Part shown: piece after piece, positions 51,320-63,395 of the stretch
Layout: each line of letters opens with the position of its first letter
Numbering within the stretch: position 1 is the stretch's first letter
Assembly (NCBI GenBank): GCA_963693365.1
Contig: CAVNZM010000010.1
Span: 7,750,001-7,814,000, forward strand
DNA from: Amoebidium appalachense
Lineage: Eukaryota > Ichthyosporea
Length of the DNA: 64,000 bases
Reading direction: 5' to 3'
Translations under genes and position numbers: made by a program
The notes under the pieces: generated by a model
What the model was told of the DNA's origin: nothing
Database searches by the model: none
What the model saw: only the letters and a program-made list of their open reading frames with translations

Positions 51320-51687
51320 AATACCTGGGCCTGTGGCTTGAGGCCAAACAGCAGCAGACAGCGCACGGGGCGCAGATCCCTCAGTCCCAGGGCCAGATGG
51401 CCAGGGGTATCCCCGGCACGGTTGCGAGCATTGGGGTCGGCACCTACAGGTGAGTCATGTCAGTGCCATGCTGGTAATGGTTTATCGATTAGACATGGAA
51501 TGTGTTGTTCTATTGAACTGAGGGTGCGGCGGATAAATTTGCATTGGTGTTGAGTGCATGCACGTGACTTGTTCAGCAGTGTTCTCGAGTACATGCAAAT
51601 AACGCATTTAGAGGTATGCAAATGACTTGCAAAACTTGCACGGCAACGACTTAACAAACGGTTTCTTTCGGTGTATAAGTTATCAAT

Positions 51688-51718
<31 letters not shown>

Positions 51719-52217
51719 GGGGAAAAAGAAAAAAGAAACCTTTCGGAAAGAGGGTAATGGTGTACACGTGTGCACCACATGAGAACTCTCGCCACAATGT
51801 CACACACATACACCTCCATACCCCACGAACACTTCAGCCCATTTCTGGCACACACACACCAACAGTGCCCTTGGGCCACTTTAAAACTATATCACACGCA
51901 CACATGCCTGTGCAGGTACAGGAGCAACATGCAGGCAGGGGTATGCAAAGGCTTGCAACAGGTGAGGTAGGCCGGGAAGGAGGGATAAATAAAACCACAG
52001 GTGTGGGGCAAAGTGTGAGTGTGTGTGTGCATGTGTGTCTATCCGTGTAAACATCAGTGAGCGCGAATGCCCTCGCACGCCTGCACCGAACGCCTAGCCT
52101 GTGCCCATGAGCTACCACCAACCTACCTCGTGCCAGGAGTTCGCGTACACATTCATAGTTGCCCCTTGCAGCCGCAAAATGCAGCGGCTGTGTGAATGTT
52201 TGTGTGTATGAGTGTGT

Positions 52218-52253
<36 letters not shown>

Positions 52254-53069
52254 TATGTTAGATATTTGCTACAACAGTGCAGAGTATATGGCTGAGTTGC
52301 TGCACGTCAATTGCACAGAGACCCTTCTATGTACTCGGGGTAGGCCCGGGGGTCACCAGAACATCCACAACTTTAAGACACCCACATGTGATCCATACAC
52401 AACCCAATAATCGGGCCCCTTTAAACATTCACAAACATCCACAAACAGTACAAGGAACAGGCTGGGCAACAAAATAGGATGAACCGTAACACCTACCGTG
52501 TCCCTGGTTATGGGGTGGCGGGAGTTGGGCTGGCCCCCAAGCAGACACAGAGCAGTAAGGCACTTGGCGTTTCCGTACCAGGCAGCCAGGTGCATAGGGC
52601 TCCTGCACATGCTGGTGTGAGCCAAGCTTGCCATGTACATGGCATGAGAAGTTGAACACTGTCTCCCTTCGATGTAAAGTTATTATAACTTTGAAAACAG
52701 CATCTAGGCCTTTGCTTGCTGCAAGTGCGCGCACAAACATGCTGCGCACACAAATATAAACAATCACACATACTTGCAGAGACCCAGATGCATCTCCGCA
52801 CAGGTACACAGACACAACGAACACGCATGCTTCACATAAAAGAACACTCCAAACACGGGCCCCCACCCAGGGAGGACGCGCACACGTGCATACACACGCG
52901 CCAAACACGCACGCACACGCACACTCAGACACACAAAGGCTTGGGCAGAATTTCGGCAACAAACTCACCAGCCCGCAGAGTCAAAGGTATTTGGGTCGAA
53001 AGTGCCCTGCCTCAGGGTTCGGTTCAGCGAGACAACATCATTTTGTGCAGCAAGCCTCAGCACCTCCAT
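49291..53069 (-). CDS. ankyrin-repeat protein (five exons, about 191 aa)
   Basis: Minus-strand exons 53069-52969, 52602-52497, 52187-52127, 51443-51325 and 49479-49291 join in phases 2, 0, 1 and 0, with good splice sites (GTGAGT, GTAGGT, GTAGGT, GTATTA). The product starts MEVLRLAAQNDVVSLNRTL, then 'SPMHLAAWYGNAKCLTALCL', 'PLHFAAARGNYECVRELLA', 'GADPNARNRAGDTPGHLAL' with 'PVRCLLLFG', and 'NNNGDSLIAVAKRKGNMAAV'. These are four to five consecutive ankyrin repeats with the usual TPLHxAA and NxxxVxxLL positions conserved or slightly changed. The last ~45 residues (VLCARWLLACAEELPLSEVP) are non-repeat. Ankyrin repeats mediate protein binding; no partner can be named. The start ATG was chosen because the repeat begins at once; a longer frame upstream to 53204 has no clear support. 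The 2-kb last intron carries extensive GT repeats. Confidence 0.88.
49640..50165 (+). repeat. GT-rich microsatellite block in the last ankyrin-gene intron
   Basis: Uninterrupted (GT)n at about 49670-49714 and 50034-50096 with (GCGC/GTGC)-variant text between. Every open frame here is Cys-Val or Thr-His repeat translation. Confidence 0.9.
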
Positions 53070-53754
53070 TTTATGAGAGTCCAAGGTGGCCTGGTAGAAA
53101 GACAAATCTAATGACACCTCGATCGCAAGGAGCTGTAGAGTTGCTGTCGTGCTTCGGTGTTGTGTTCGGTCGAAGGACGTGTAAGAGCCCAGCAAGGAGC
53201 ACAAAGGAAAAGCAAGCTCAACTCTGGAGGTGGCGTAGACGGTGGGCGGGAGCGTGCCCGTCGCTCCACCTTTGTCACGAGATCACATCGGGGTGAAAAA
53301 AACCAACCACTACCAAATACTTCAACACCTTTTGGGTGACCCCTGATTAAAAGTCAGTGTGTGTGTTGGCTCGTTTTTCCCGGGGTATACGGTACACTCA
53401 CATAGTACATACAAGTTCGTTGAGAGTGAAAAAAGACAAACTACCAGCTATCAGCACAGCAACGAGAAAAAGAAACGGGTAAAAATTGACACTGTGTGCC
53501 CAGGAAGCTGGCCACAAACATTGAACCCAACCTAGACCTACTGCCGCAGCTAGCTAGTCACAAATCCCGTTGGAATGAACTCGCCGTGAGCGGCTTAAAC
53601 AACAGAGCCCAGTACAGGTGAATAATGATCTAAAGCAAAAATAAAATTAAAAATCCTTACTTTTCCCTTGCCACCTAAGCAAAAGCTCGCAAGCACCCCC
53701 ACTCTCAGACTTCGAAACAGCACAAGCTCACACACACCGTCACACCAAAACGTC

Positions 53755-53826
53755 AAAAACGCAGTAGGCCGTCGAGTGTGGCTGGGCCCCCGACAGGGTC
53801 TACGCAATAAATAATGTGTAAACCCC
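53755..53826 (-). repeat. dispersed ~70-bp repeat, copy C
   Basis: Same orientation as copy A but more diverged (GGGCCCCCGACAGGGTCTACGC where A has GGGCCTCCGGCAATGTCCACGC). It is bracketed by the short word CAAAACGTCAA on both sides (about 53746-53755 and 53827-53837), which may be a target duplication. Confidence 0.7.
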
Positions 53827-53859
53827 CAAAACGTCAACTTGCCGAGAGAGCGAGGCTGT

Positions 53860-54205
53860 CAAACGGTCTGAGCCAGTACCCAATCTGGTGCTCATCGGCA
53901 TATTAGGTAATAGCCATGCATGACGTACACCTAATGGAAACACTTATAAAATACTGAGCCATGGTTCATTGGATACCTATAGGGATTTATCCAATCAAAG
54001 AGTGGTAGTTGGATAGGTGGCTGACCGAGGTGGACTGAGTCAACAGCCGTGCGTTGTTTCAATGCCCTTGCCTGAGACGCTTGAGAAAGCCCCTGTTAGG
54101 GAGAGCAATGGCAACAAATAAACTATAGCAAATAACCTCTTTACTTATTCTTTACCAGAGTCGGCTCTACATGACCAGGAGTTGGCGGCCCAACAGTGGG
54201 ACGAG
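53860..54205 (+). mobile_element. possible LTR fragment with primer-binding-site-like end
   Basis: The stretch has a TATAAAA box (53945-53951), an AATAAA signal (54117-54122) and then, at 54182-54201, TTGGCGGCCCAACAGTGGGA, which resembles the tRNA primer-binding region that follows the 5' LTR in Ty3/gypsy-type elements. No gag or pol coding sequence follows (the G-rich block starts at 54620). LTR limits and a paired LTR were not found. Confidence 0.35.
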
Positions 54206-54911
54206 TCGATGACCTGACGTACGTACACAGAGGCCCATTATTCAGAGGTGGGTAAATATTTCCCAATGTTGGCAGTCACCCTGACTGTTGTGTAGCATCT
54301 AAACCAATAAGGTCTCTCAGAATGTTAAATAATATATATTATTGACCCTATATACCAAAAAATGTTATATATTTTCTTTTTAGTGATTCGTCCTTCATTT
54401 TTTAAAACTTCAACCTGTCAATCTCCTTCATTAAGGGCTTTGTCTTTTTACCCCCTCCTGCTGTGTCAGTGACCGCAAAACCTCGGGAGAGGAGGTGGCT
54501 GGTGGTGTTACGATCTCTATTACGATCGCGATGGATTTGCTGAGTACCGCGAAGATGGGGTATGATTAATATTAATTCGTTCGTGGTATGGTACGTAGTT
54601 TTGGTGGTTGGGGCCGCCGGAGGGGGGGGGAAGGGGGGGGGTGAGGGGGGGGGGGGGGGGGGGGGGGAGGATGGGAGGGGAGGGCTCAGAGATATAACGA
54701 CCGGGGGGGGTGGGGGGTGGGGGGGAAGGAGGGAAAAAGGTAGGAGGGGAGAGGGAGGGAGGGGGGGAGGGGGGGGAGGGGGGGGGGGGGGGGGGGGGGG
54801 AGGGGGGAGGGAAAGAGAGAGAGCTCCGTGCTCGATAGGACGTCGACCGAGGCCGGGAGGTGAGGAGGATCGAGGAAGCTCGAGTGGAGGGGGGCGGAGG
54901 ACACTCAGGCG

Positions 54912-54960
<49 letters not shown>

Positions 54961-55064
54961 GGAGGGGGGAGGGGGGGGGGGGGGGGAGGAGCTGGGGAGC
55001 AGCTGAAGTCATCATTACACGCGTCTTTTACAACTTCCGCATACACTTCGATTTTCAACAATAA

Positions 55065-55108
<44 letters not shown>

Positions 55109-55310
55109 AAAAAGAAAAACCTGCCCTGCGCCCCAGCTGTAGTTCCCCATTTGACCAGCGCGAAGCCTATTCTCAGTAACTAACTTACGTCTGGCGTGGT
55201 ATCGTCCGTTGAGTTAAATTCATGGGGAGAATTCATTACATATTAGTACAGTCCTACTAAGCACATGCGCAAGCCTTTTTTTACACCTTATAGAGGGAAA
55301 GAATCGATAT
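54206..55310. other. spacer with G-rich and C-run DNA
   Basis: Nothing coding was supported. A G-rich block spans about 54620-54990 (pure run near 54914-54959), followed by a C run passing into an A-rich tract at about 55066-55118. Confidence 0.6.
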
Positions 55311-55319
55311 CAGGTGTGA

Positions 55320-55850
55320 TCAAAAGGAAAAGTTGAAGTTGGCAAGCCGTTGGTATCGTGTACCAGACAACAGCCACAATCTACAACAATCCACACCCCA
55401 TAGGTAGCAGTGTGATAAGCAGAATGACAGCTGAACATGGGGCTGCATATGGCCATGTTACATCCACACGTAAAGGCATTTCGAGTAGCTGTGCCTATCA
55501 AACTGTGGCTTATTACATAGTCCCTTTTGGAGAGCGACTCATAGACTAAGGGTCAAAGATTACTGTTGCTAGTTTTTTCGTTATATTTGGTGACTGCTTC
55601 CGATATCAAAGGAGTGTATTGAGGGAGGAAAGTTTTGCGCACAGCAAGTTTTACCGTGAAGGGGAAACTGCTCCGCAGTGCATGGGCAGGCTTCGGCACA
55701 CACACAGCATACCCACCCATAAAGAGCAATATTAATGGGAGTCGTTATATAAATGATGTGACCTATTTAATTGCTTGGCAAGATAATTTAGAACGCATGC
55801 AAACTTCATTTATTACCTCTCATTTTTGGGTACAGTTAATGTATCATCAT
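55320..55850 (+). pseudogene. decayed remnant of a LINE-type reverse transcriptase C-terminus
   Basis: Broken frames recall the C-terminal region of L1-like ORF2 proteins: 'LKLASRWYRVPDNSHNLQQS' (compare ..SRWY.TP.. in this family), then in another frame 'AEHGAAYGHVTSTRKGI', where intact elements have a Gly/His-Trp-Trp-Cys motif, and finally 'DVTYLIAWQDNLERM', like the terminal Trp-containing helix. Stops and frame changes interrupt it. The match is by remembered pattern only and could be fortuitous. Confidence 0.33.
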
Positions 55851-55869
55851 ACTGCACACAAACACAAAA

Positions 55870-56252
55870 ATGCCATTTGAGCTCTTCCTCCTGCTTCTCT
55901 TTTCATGTGCTGTGCCCCTGCACGCACACATGGAGGGGGCCAGGCATGATGTGGTGCAGCAACACGTGCAGGATCCCAGCGGTAAACACGTGGTGGTGCG
56001 GAACTTTCTGGCAATGGCTGGAGGCATGCCTGATTCGGTGACTGTAACTTTGGTAGGTTAAAAAATATATATTTTTCCAGCACACATTTCATGCACTCTC
56101 GATCAGGGAATGTAGACAAGGTGGCTTAGTGTCAGTTACGTGTGATGTTGTTTTAAATTCTGGCGCTATCCTCGTTTCGGGGGTAAAGACAAGGCAGGAG
56201 GTCTTGAAAGGGGACATGTTGAGAGATCATTTGGAATGGAGGGGGGGAGGGG

Positions 56253-56298
<46 letters not shown>

Positions 56299-56490
56299 GG
56301 ATACTTCAGTTCGGGTACAGCTCCATTACGTCACCTTTTTTTTCCTTTATTTCTTTGGACCATAATAGCCTCTCCCACCCCCTCCCACCTCCCTCTCCTC
56401 CCCTTACCCCCCGCAAAGAACGAATTGAGAAATTTCATCCAGATGGCACGCATACCTATGCATTTTTCTCTGCACCGTGCCTTACCCCCC

Positions 56491-56529
<39 letters not shown>

Positions 56530-57244
56530 TGCCCCTCTTTCCCTTACACCATCCCACGCGTCTAGGCTTGTGTTTTCTTGCCCCGCCTTTCATCACCTTT
56601 CCCTTGTTCAACTTGTGCCACGTCACCCGGCCTCCTCATCATTTATGCTGCCTTTCTTTTGTCTTCTGAGTATGCTGGAAAAAACAACAGTGCTTTTCTC
56701 ACCCGTGACTGCAAGGAGCAGGGGGGTTGAGGGAGGGGGCTGGGGAGGGAGAAAGGCAGGAAGGGGCGTGGGGGAGGGGGGGGGGGGGGAAGAGGGGCTG
56801 GAGTGGCTAAGGCTTTTGGATTTCGTTCTTTTCTTTCTTTCCGCCTTTAGTTTTTCCATTTTGTGTTTTTGTATTTGGTTTTCGCCTTATTGCCTCCTCG
56901 TTATCATACTTTGTTTGTTTTTTTGTGTGTGTGTGTTTGGGGGGGGGGGGGGGGGGGGAGGGGGGGGGGGGGGGGGGCATGTGGGACAGGAAGGGGGGAC
57001 GGGGCGGGGGAAGGGGGGGGAGGGGGGGGGAGGGTCAGGCAAGAAAGTACTGACCACTGGGCCCAAACCAATGTCCAGGGGAAAATGTGGTGTGAGTTCA
57101 ACTACACAACGGCAGGGGGCACCGAGGAGGTATGCCTTATTCTCTTGATTAGCACCATGCACCCCCCACCCCACCCCCCTCCCCCGGGAGTCCCCCCCCC
57201 CCCCCCCCCCCCCTCCACCCTCTCCCTCCCCACCTCCCCCTCCC

Positions 57245-57277
<33 letters not shown>

Positions 57278-58523
57278 TTGGCCGTGCAGCCCCCTGGACC
57301 CCTCCTTCTTCCTCTCCCTGCTGCTTCGAAATCCTCTTTCCTCTTTCCTGCCGATATTTACATCAAAAATTTTCCAAAACAAAACATGCCCACTTCACAC
57401 CACCCATTATTTCTCTTCGAAAGGCATCTGCACGTATGCCCATGCAGAAAGACATGCGCTTCACGCCCAATCCTCACTGTGCCTCCTTCCCACACAGTGG
57501 CGCCCTCCACATTCATTGAAGAATCGCCAATCTCTGCTTATCCTTTAACCCCCCCCCCCCCCCCCCCCCCTCCAAAAAAACAAAAAAAAAAACAAAAAAA
57601 AAAAACTATAAAAGAATGAAAAGGAAGAAAATACCAAAATACCAAATGGTGACTCCTGGTTCTGATTACATGTTACCCACTCCCTCCCTTCTTGTTACGT
57701 GCTCCTAAATAACAGAAGAATATGGGTCAGGATAGCCAAACGTGTTGGGAAGGGAAGGAGAAAGAAGAGGGAGAGAGGAGGGGGGAGAAGGGGACGAGGT
57801 GGAGATAGGCTCTGGATAGAGCCATTATGACTGTACTTGGGCACAGGAATGGCTTATGTCTCTGGTGAGAGATGTCGACAGCCACACATACACGTGCACC
57901 GTGGAAAGGTATGCTGGAACATTCCGTGCATACCACCTGCAGTTGTAATGTGCGATGGCATATTGTTTGCACCAGAACAATTGAGTTCGTGTTCTTTGTG
58001 CTTTTATTCAGGTTACCACAAAGCCCGGGAGGTAGAAAGGGGAAAAGGGGGGGGGGGGGGGGGGGGAGGACGGGAGAAGGGGGGGGGGGGGGGAGGGGGT
58101 GAAGGGGTTGATGGGGAGGTGGGGGGAGAGGGGAGGGGATGGGGGGAGGGGGGGGGGGGGGGGGATTGTACCAAAATCTATGGTGCAGGAGTGACCCTAT
58201 GCACTTCATTTGCAGTTGGAGACTTTATAACTTGCACACCAGGTGTTGTCACTGTGCAATGTGTGTGCCTTTGGGTGCGTGGGTGGGTTGGGTGGGTCTT
58301 TTTGGGGGGGGGGGGAAGGGGGCATAATGGGGATAATGGGGTTGGCGTTGGGGAACAGAGTGTGGGGAGGAGAGGAAGGCGGAGGTTGGGGTGACAGGGT
58401 AGGGGCGGAGCCCAGGCACTTCGGTAGATCCTGTCGGACTCTTTTTCTTTTTTTTTTTTTTTACGACGGGGGGGGGGGGGGGGGGGGGGGGGGGAGGGGG
58501 GGAGGGAGGGGAGGGCGGGTGAA

Positions 58524-58556
<33 letters not shown>

Positions 58557-58790
58557 TCATCGGATTGGGTGTGATGTTGAGTGTTGGCAATCTGAAGGGG
58601 GAGGGGGGGGGGGGGGGGGGGGGCTTATTTGCAACCGGAGTGCTCGGTTATGTGATGGTTTCCACCGGCTCACTTTCTCGTGTTTTCCTCTAGCCACTCC
58701 CCTTCAAATTTCTGACTGGCAGCATGGAGTGATTAGAGTGCCTTTTTACGGTTTGTGTGTTTGGTGGAGGGGGGATGAAGAGGAAGGAGA

Positions 58791-58822
<32 letters not shown>

Positions 58823-61321
58823 AGAGGAGGGGGGGTGGGGGGGGGGGGGAAAGGCTGGCTGGCTGGATGGTGGTGGTTGGGGGGGGGGGGGGGGAAGGGG
58901 GGGGGGGGGGAGGGAAGGAGGGAGGGAGGGAGGTTCTGCCTTCATTATACTCTGCGTAGAGATGTGAGATGTTACCAGAATATTATCAACAGAAAGATAG
59001 AGATTGAAGTAGGGCACAAACCTTGGGGAAGGGGGGAGGGGGGGGGGGGGGGGGGGGGAGAGCGGTAAGGGGAGGTAGAGGAGGAAGGATGGAGGGGGGG
59101 AAGGGCCGGGGGGGGGGGGGAGGGGGGGGGGGGGGGTAAGAGGGCAAAGGTTATTTCACACCCTTACCTACAAAATGGAAAGGAGGACGTAGGACGAGGT
59201 GGGATGTGTGTGAATGATCGGAGGGGAGGAGAGGGGGTGGCTGAAGGGGGGGGGGGGGGGGGGGGGAGGGGGGAGAGGCTGGGCGGGCTGGGAGGGGCTC
59301 TGAGCAGGAGGAGGGATTTTGATGCATTAGGATAACCGGAAATCGGTCCTCATGATGCGGTGCGTTAAGTGGGGAAGGCGAGGGTCACGAAAGTTGGGGG
59401 GAGGGGGGGGGGGGGGGGGGTATGAGGATGACATGCCAGCTATGGTGTGCTTCTCCAAATTTTTGCCTAAACCCTGAACTTACGAATTGTTTTGGGGGTG
59501 GCAGGGTGGAGCACGACTCGTATCTGTTTTTCAGCAATTTCTCTGCCACCCTCCCTCATCTGGCTTCAGTAGAGGCTCAGGTAAATCCCCCTCCCCTCCC
59601 CCCCCACTTCCCCCCCGGTGGCACCCCAATCACAACCACCGTGCCGAGATCTCCATATACCCCCCCGCCCTTCCCCTCCCCTCCCCCCCCTCCCCCCCCC
59701 CCCACACACAACACACACTTACACCTAGTACTTGAGACCTTACTTGCCCGTTGAAAGTCCCACCACCTCCCCGCCCCCCCTTCCCTTCTGGCTCCTCCCT
59801 CAGGTTTCCTGTTATTTGATATTGGTGGGTAACTGTGTTAACGTACACTTAGATGTAACCAGTGAGTCCATCCGATCTGGGCTTGTGTGTGTTGTGTCCA
59901 TGTGTACAGTACACCACAGTGTCCGTAAAAAGGGAGGGAGAAGGGAAAGAGGTCAAGGAGATGGGAGCGAAAGAGGAAGGGGAAGCAAAAGAAGCAGGGA
60001 GATACGGGGGAGATGATATATAGGAGAGGCAGGGAGCCCGATGTTTTTTCTATTTTTTTTTATTTTTTTTTGGGAGGGGGGGAGGGGGGGAGGGGGGGGG
60101 AAGGGGGGGGGGGGGGGAGGGGGGGGGGGGGAGGGAGGGGAAGGGTCGAGGGGGTGGAAGGGGGGCGGGGATGGCGGAGGGTGGGCGGGTGGGGGGAGGG
60201 GGGAGGGAGTGGGAAAACACACAGGGGTTCGTGATATCCACATGTAGGCTCATGCAGAGTGGTAGAACGTTTTGTTTCTGATGGCCTGTGTCTGTGTGCG
60301 TAGTGATGTCCGCAGAGGTTGGTGTCTGTCAGAAAGGAATTGAAGGGAGGGGGGACGGGAGGAAGGGGGAGGGAGGGGAAGGAGAGGAGAGGGGGGGGAG
60401 AAGCCAAGGATAGAGGGGGGTTGGGGGCGGAGGGGGGGGGGGGGGGGGGGGAGGATGGGGGGAGAGGAAGAGATTATATGTGTATGTGTGATGTGTAGAT
60501 CTCTGTTTGCACCACTAACCGTTACCTTACTTACATTACAACAAACAGGCATAGTGTTAAATGCATCCCTTTTAAGTTAGTAGTCACGCACTAATAAGGC
60601 CACATACATGTGTTTGGCAGGACAACCACGGCAGGATGGAGGAGGACACTTACGAGGTATCGAGGGCTGACACTGTCGGCACAGGTATGGATGTACACGT
60701 TCATGCAGATGTGCACATGTCCCTTCAAAAGAAAATTATGCCCAACTCAGACGCTGCTTTCATTCTCGGAGTGGGCAAAATGGCTGCGCGATGCCATTCT
60801 TACTATTAGTGTTCTGGGTTTACAAGGGATAAAACGGCTTGGCCCGTTCAAAGATTATACATCGGGTTCCCTGCCAGTGGGTTTTCAGGCACGACATGTG
60901 CTCAATGCAGACTTTCAGATCAATTTCCTTCGTGTGGAAAGCGTCAGCTGGGACACCATTTTGTTTTTTGGTGCTGCAGGCTGCAGCCCGAAGTGAAAAG
61001 AGTGATTTTGGATACTGAAATCGGCAAAAAGGATAATAGGGGAGAGAATCTGTGTTTGCACATGCATGTGGCTGACGGGGTGGGCATAAGATGGATCTCG
61101 AGGGGGGGGGGGGGGGGGGGGGGAGGGGGGGAATGTAAAGGGCGGATGGAAATGAATATAGGTGGGGGAGAGGGGGGAAGGGGGGGGGGGGGGGGGGGGA
61201 TAAACAGTTTTCAATGTTATGCTTTCTGATGCGTGAATCCCTGACCAGAGTTTACCTTGTCTTTTCCTCGCTTCATTTCAAGTGACGCCTTTGGTGTTCT
61301 CTCTTTTCTTTGTTTTCCCCC

Positions 61322-61355
<34 letters not shown>

Positions 61356-61596
61356 CCCCCTCTCCTTCCCGCCGCCCCCTCCCCTCCGCCCCTCTCTCTC
61401 GCCCCCCCTCGCCCCCCCCTTCCCCGCCTTTTCTACAGTTTATTCCCGTCCCAAGTTTGCAGGAGGGCTCAAGTGTCTTGTGCTGAAAAGCAGCCCCTTC
61501 CACCCAAATCAGCACATGTACAGCGAAGGGGAGATCCAACCTGCAGTCACACCTCTGCCCACTGAGCCACACGCTCACCTTCATCGGGAGCTGTGA
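55870..61596 (+). CDS. multi-exon gene for an unrecognised secreted protein (exons partly resolved)
   Basis: Exon 1 (55870-56052) starts MPFELFLLLLFSCAVPLHAH, a clear signal peptide with likely cleavage after 'LHA' or nearby, and continues 'HDVVQQHVQDPSGKHVVVRN' to a GTAGGT donor (phase 0). The last exon (61439-61596, phase 1) reads VYSRPKFAGGLKCLVLKSSP... to TGA. Likely internal exons, by frame quality and splice sites: about 56416-56480 (ERIEKFHPDGTHTYAFFSAP), 57034-57129 (STDHWAQTNVQGKMWCEFNY), 58214-58259 (VGDFITCTPGVVTVQ), 58694-58751 (TPLQISDWQHGVIRVPFY), 59535-59580 (NFSATLPHLASVEAQ), 59815-59867 (VSCYLILVGNCVNVHLDV) and 60621-60684 (DNHGRMEEDTYEVSRADTVG), the last joining the final exon in phase. 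Short beta-strand-like pieces with scattered Cys suggest an extracellular beta-sandwich protein. No family was recognised, and some exons may be missed or wrong. Its introns are among the most G/C-run-laden in the window. Confidence 0.5.
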
Positions 61597-61878
61597 TTAT
61601 CACTACACCGTCTGTAAACTGAATAAAACACACCGCTACAGGTTTGGTTCAGGTATAATTTCAGGTCCTGCGGCTCCACCGGCTGAAATGTGCTTTCCTA
61701 CTCGGCGCCTGACTTAAAGATTTGATTGTGTTATTGACGGTATTACTACTGTATCAGTCAAGGATGAGCCCTATTATTAGTAGATGGATTTGAGTTTAGT
61801 TCCGGGCCCACACAATGCTTTAGTTTGGATTTTGCTGTATAAAGCAACTAGGTGTCCGTGCAACATCTTCGAGCATGA

Positions 61879-61973
61879 AGAGTCCTTTTCGTGTTTGTGT
61901 GTGTGTGTGGTGTGTGTGTGTGTGTGTGTGTGAGTGGGTGGGTGGGTGGGTGGGTGGGTGGGTGAGTGGGTGT

Positions 61974-62004
<31 letters not shown>

Positions 62005-62014
62005 ACGGTGCATG

Positions 62015-62070
<56 letters not shown>

Positions 62071-62090
62071 GGTGGGTGGGTGGGTGGGTG
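61879..62090 (+). repeat. alternating (GT)n and (GGGT)n tracts
   Basis: Blocks of (GT)n, (GTGG)n/(GGTG)n, (GT)n and again (GGTG)n alternate over about 210 bases. The (GGTG)n stretches are G-rich enough for quadruplex formation on the plus strand. Confidence 0.9.
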
Positions 62091-62299
62091 GTTGTGTGCG
62101 TGGGCGTGGTTGGGTGGGTGGAAGGGTGGGTTGTGTATGTGTGTGTGTGCCACTGGGCCTGGGTGGGTGGGTGTGTTGGTGTAATATGTGTGTGTGTGTG
62201 TGTGTGTACAGTGTGTACATGTGTCAAGGTGTACACGCGCACGTGCACACATGTGTGTATATGGACAGCGAGTGCCGGTGTTGATGTGTGAGCATTTTT

Positions 62300-62421
62300 T
62301 GTGTGCAAGAGAGGGAGGGGGGGGGGAGGGGGAGGGGATGGTATTGAAACTGCATGGGGCCCCAGCCATATACTCAAGACTTTCCGACTCGACTCTCACA
62401 GTGCTTGGCGCCAGCTATTCT

Positions 62422-62473
<52 letters not shown>

Positions 62474-63066
62474 CCCCGCTCCTCCCCTCCCCGCTCCGGG
62501 CCTCATCCCATGGCCAGAGGTGGCACGAAACTTACGGCTTGTCTTACAGTAGTTATGATCATGTGACTAAGAGGCGAGGAGCTTGCTCCTGCAAGGTGAA
62601 TATGTATCGATTGCAGGGCATACAGTAATGATTCAATGTGGTAACAACATCAGGTGTACGCACACAAGATAGTGGCAAGGGACACATATGCACGACGTTG
62701 ATAAAACGGCAAACACTAAAAATCATCCTGCGTGATCTCAGTCACGGGGTATGGCTATGCATGGTACCGTGGCTAAGGCCCGAGATACTTATGAAGTCCA
62801 AAAACCCACATATCTTTCGGATGCACGTCAATCAGCGACAAAATTAAGGGCCCTTAATAGAAAACCACAGCTTCCGGATCTGAAAGCTATCTCCAGCATG
62901 GCCAAGTTTGACAGTGTAGCTTGATCATGAACCGGTGTGGCTTTCTGAGAGCTGCAATATTTTTACACCCGTGCGAGTGAGCGCTGTGCAGCCTACAGAT
63001 GATATAAACCTGTGATATTGTTTGTTCAATGTGTTCAGGCGCATCGATGTGCACGTGCAACTACAT
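62300..63066. other. spacer with a C49 run, no recognisable gene
   Basis: A pure C run lies at about 62424-62472. The remainder is ordinary-composition DNA with frames of at most 69 codons and no family resemblance. Confidence 0.55.
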
Positions 63067-63138
63067 TAAGGGGCGCGGCACCCCACGTTAGTGACGTCAC
63101 ATTGGTGACGTCACTAACGCAGGGCGGCGCACCCCTTA
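63067..63138. mobile_element. 72-bp palindromic MITE-like element with two TGACGTCA sites
   Basis: TAAGGGGCGCGGCACCCC... and ...GGGCGGCGCACCCCTTA form long imperfect inverted arms around a perfect inner palindrome: GTTAGTGACGTCAC (63087-63100), ATTG, GTGACGTCACTAAC (63105-63118). Terminal TA on both sides would suit the TA target duplication of mariner-like elements. Confidence 0.6.
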
Positions 63139-63395
63139 GGATATGGTTGATATGCATATGGGATATGGCGATATGCAGTATGATATGGGTGTATATTGTG
63201 ATTAGGATATGGATATGAGTATGGATATGTACAGGAGCACGTGCACACACTGCGTGTGTGTGCATAAACACGTGCAGAGCACGTGGATTTAATTAAAATA
63301 TTAAAGGGAAAACGTGTCATGTGTGCGCGTGCACGCACGCGCACATGCGACACGTACACAGTTCTGAGATCAAAGGAATGCGACAGTGTGCACAA

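Noticed and set aside
56120-56205. Exon-like segment SVTCDVVLNSGAILVSGVKT in the secreted-protein gene
   Set aside because: Attractive sequence, but no acceptor gives the phase required by exon 1, so it was not included in the exon list.
60838-60996. Exon-like frame GIKRLGPFKDYTSGSLPVGF between the last two exons of the secreted-protein gene
   Set aside because: Two different frames are open here, and the flanking exons already join in phase without it.
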